Shown: in pieces, positions 31,964-33,396 of the stretch
Position numbering within the stretch: position 1 is the first letter of the stretch
Layout of the letters: each line of letters opens with the position of its first letter
Assembly: GCA_012729755.1 (NCBI GenBank)
Contig: JAAYCN010000033.1
Coordinates: 1-33,396 of the forward strand
DNA from: Chloroflexota bacterium
GTDB lineage: Bacteria; Chloroflexota; Anaerolineae; Anaerolineales; Anaerolineaceae
Direction of reading: 5' to 3'
Length of the DNA stretch: 33,396 bases
The notes under the pieces: model-generated
Told to the model about the DNA's origin: nothing
Databases searched by the model: none
What the model saw: the letters and a program-made list of their open reading frames with translations, nothing else
Position numbers and translations under genes: made by a program

Positions 31964-32587
31964 TTAATATTTACAATGCGGAACTGTTTCTTGGAGCAAA
32001 GTATCCTCTGTTATCTTAAAACAAATGTACTGAACCTGATGTTCAGGGCTTTGAATCTGTATGTCAAAATTCCAATAGGCCTGATCTTTCCAAACCGACA
32101 AATTACAATTTTGTTTAGACATGCAGATTTCCCTTGCTTCTTTCAATCCAACACCAATCGCCTTTTCTATTATTTCATTAGATGTTATTTTTTCTTCATG
32201 TTCAACGTCATACTCACTGCCATTTATTTCGCTAAGGGTTAAATTATCTCCTTCAAGGTTGATGGAGCAAAAAACAAACCTTCTATCATGAAACAGACCA
32301 AATAGTATTGGGCGTTTGCTATAGTAGCTCACTGAAACTTGATTTATTTTGTTGACATCTAATTTGAAAGTCTCGTATTTTATCGTAACTCCACTTAGAT
32401 ATGCTCTCGGATAGATTTCTTGAACTAACTTTTTACAAGTCCGATCTAAGAATATTAAGTCAGGGAATCCGGTTCTGGTTCTCGGAATTCTTAAGTGGTT
32501 TACTTCCTTCCCATTTAGAGACATAGTAGGATTGCATCCCGTTAGGATGAGAATAAACAAAAAGAAAAGCCGAATCATTTTTTTCAT
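31964..32587 (-). CDS. lipoprotein, candidate immunity protein for the upstream Rhs transglycosylase
   Basis: A 207-residue putative lipoprotein with no family recognised. MKKMIRLFFLFILILTGC is a textbook lipoprotein signal with lipobox LTGC (Cys18). The mature part has six further cysteines (DRTCKKL, FVFCSIN, EICMSKQNC, YICFKI, PHCKY), enough for disulfides outside the membrane, and alternating beta-like strands (VSVSYYSKRPILFGLF, NFDIQIQ). The ATG at 32587 overlaps the stop of the Rhs-transglycosylase gene in ATGA, so it is translated with it. A start six codons earlier is possible but less likely. A surface-anchored partner is what one would expect to block a wall-cutting toxin. That role is inference from position, coupling and localisation. 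Confidence 0.65.
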   Translation of the reverse strand: MKKMIRLFFLFILILTGCNPTMSLNGKEVNHLRIPRTRTGFPDLIFLDRTCKKLVQEIYPRAYLSGVTIKYETFKLDVNKINQVSVSYYSKRPILFGLFHDRRFVFCSINLEGDNLTLSEINGSEYDVEHEEKITSNEIIEKAIGVGLKEAREICMSKQNCNLSVWKDQAYWNFDIQIQSPEHQVQYICFKITEDTLLQETVPHCKY

Positions 32588-33396
32588 CGAATTTGGTCCC
32601 TCCATCTACGATATTCATCCAAGGTTTGTCGGTGGTAATTTTGATATTTTAACAAGTCAGAAATGGTATGATTTGCAAGATAGCTCTTTAAACCTGTAGT
32701 TCCCATGTTATAGCCTTGCAAGAGAATCCTTGATTGGTCATCCAGTGAAAGCGCAGTAAAACCATTTCCATATTCCTTTACTAAATTTGTCCGAATATAC
32801 GACAAATAACCTGCAACATAGCCAACAGATGTCTTAGGGTTGAGAAGATTAGAAATGGTACTTTTATTGTTTCCGGTGACATAACCTTCATTCTCCAATG
32901 TGGAACCTATGCTGACTTGAATTTGTCCAATCCCTATGGAAGCGCTGCCTATTGAGAAGGCGTCTCTGAAATAGGCTTCACCACCCTCAGCTAAATTAGC
33001 CAATGGACCGTTGAAGAAAATGCGTCTTTCCAATGCTCCGCTTTCATGTCTGATAACTGCCGAAATCAATTCAGCGGGTATGCCGGTTCGAGAAGCTTCA
33101 GTATTTATTACATCCGTTAATTCTGTTACCAGAGCTCCGCCAATCCTGTCTCTTGCGTTTTGATTCAATGATTCGTCTTTCTGAACAATATATTCACCTA
33201 GGACATGACCAGCGAAAGGTGCACCAACTGAAAAACAAAAAGTAAAGTCGAATATTGTAAATATGCATCGACCACTTGGATCGGTGTACTTTATCGGACT
33301 GTTGTTCACATAGGCATACCTGTCGAAACCCTGCGTCCCCTGGGTTGGAGGAACCAAGGTATCCGCCTGCATGAAACGACCGATTACAGGGTCATA
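32584..33396 (-). CDS. Rhs-core protein with lytic transglycosylase/lysozyme-like C-terminal toxin domain (partial)
   Basis: The 3' end of an Rhs-family gene; the frame is open through the right window edge (first residues YDPVIGRF), so most of the protein is not seen. The visible core motif is GRFMQADTLVPPTQG, FDRYAYVNNSPIKYTDPSGR, ending at the usual DPSG boundary. The following 225 residues are the variable tip: a short hydrophobic stretch (IFTIFDFTFCFSVGAPFAG) and then a lysozyme-like domain, with IPAELISAVIRHESG (catalytic Glu in HES), SIGIGQIQVS (GxGQ motif) and LLQGYNMGTTGL (equivalent to AYNAG). This is the lytic transglycosylase pattern, suggesting a peptidoglycan-cleaving effector. 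Its stop overlaps the lipoprotein start by 4 nt. Confidence 0.82.
   Translation of the reverse strand, partial: YDPVIGRFMQADTLVPPTQGTQGFDRYAYVNNSPIKYTDPSGRCIFTIFDFTFCFSVGAPFAGHVLGEYIVQKDESLNQNARDRIGGALVTELTDVINTEASRTGIPAELISAVIRHESGALERRIFFNGPLANLAEGGEAYFRDAFSIGSASIGIGQIQVSIGSTLENEGYVTGNNKSTISNLLNPKTSVGYVAGYLSYIRTNLVKEYGNGFTALSLDDQSRILLQGYNMGTTGLKSYLANHTISDLLKYQNYHRQTLDEYRRWRDQIR
33359..33396 (-). repeat. Rhs core identity block, copy 2
   Basis: Identical over 38 bp to 31675-31712 and cut by the window edge. It encodes the same YDPVIGRFMQADT segment, at the conserved end of the Rhs core just before the variable tip. Confidence 0.9.

Noticed and set aside
1-33396. tRNA genes, CRISPR arrays, insertion sequences
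   Set aside because: No T-loop/acceptor pattern of a tRNA, no regularly spaced direct repeats, and no transposase motif was found on either strand.

Overview
The window reads as a chromosomal segment of an anaerobic, monoderm-like Chloroflexota bacterium, most likely of the Anaerolineae/Anaerolineaceae type. This rests on gene content and style, not on a marker gene. The signs are: lipoproteins and wall proteins with Pro/Thr-rich tails; an LCP-like protein beside an SLT-type lytic transglycosylase; bactofilin; a four-subunit 2-oxoacid:ferredoxin oxidoreductase; extended -10 boxes (TGCTATAAT); and dispersed intergenic repeats. No rRNA, tRNA or CRISPR array was seen.

Layout. (1) 1-2.3 kb: a minus-strand operon with an M20 metallopeptidase (probable ATA start), a YjiG-like membrane protein and a tiny acidic ORF. 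(2) 2.4-5.4 kb: an ArsR regulator translationally coupled to a large CoA-disulfide-reductase/rhodanese/TusA/DsrE fusion, a sulfur-transfer unit with its own operator-like palindrome. (3) 5.5-13.1 kb: housekeeping genes greA-lysS, then (minus) frr-uppS-cdsA, then a sugar-nucleotide epimerase, 3-methyladenine DNA glycosylase and bactofilin, facing dtd. (4) 13.2-20.6 kb: envelope genes (PH-domain membrane protein, divergent LCP lipoprotein, lytic transglycosylase, YtxH protein, Cys-rich lipoprotein) and dnaK. (5) 20.6-30.3 kb: a catabolic block on the minus strand with a diaminopropionate ammonia-lyase-like enzyme, a complete BMP/nucleoside-type ABC transporter (lipoprotein, double ATPase, two permeases) ending in a VOC-fold protein, and a four-subunit 2-oxoacid:ferredoxin oxidoreductase operon. 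(6) 30.3-33.4 kb: a visibly AT-richer polymorphic-toxin region on the minus strand, running off the right edge.

The most interesting region is (6). Reading leftward from the right edge, an Rhs-core tip carries a lysozyme/lytic-transglycosylase-like C-terminal domain. Its stop codon overlaps the start of a lipoprotein that I infer to be its immunity protein. Immediately after comes a second, truncated Rhs tip with a C-terminal domain resembling polymorphic toxin type 24, followed by an Imm53-like immunity gene. The two Rhs tips share a 38-bp identical stretch in the conserved core, as expected for an array of displaced Rhs C-terminal cassettes that exchange by recombination. The transglycosylase toxin/lipoprotein pair is the best candidate here for an undescribed toxin-immunity system.
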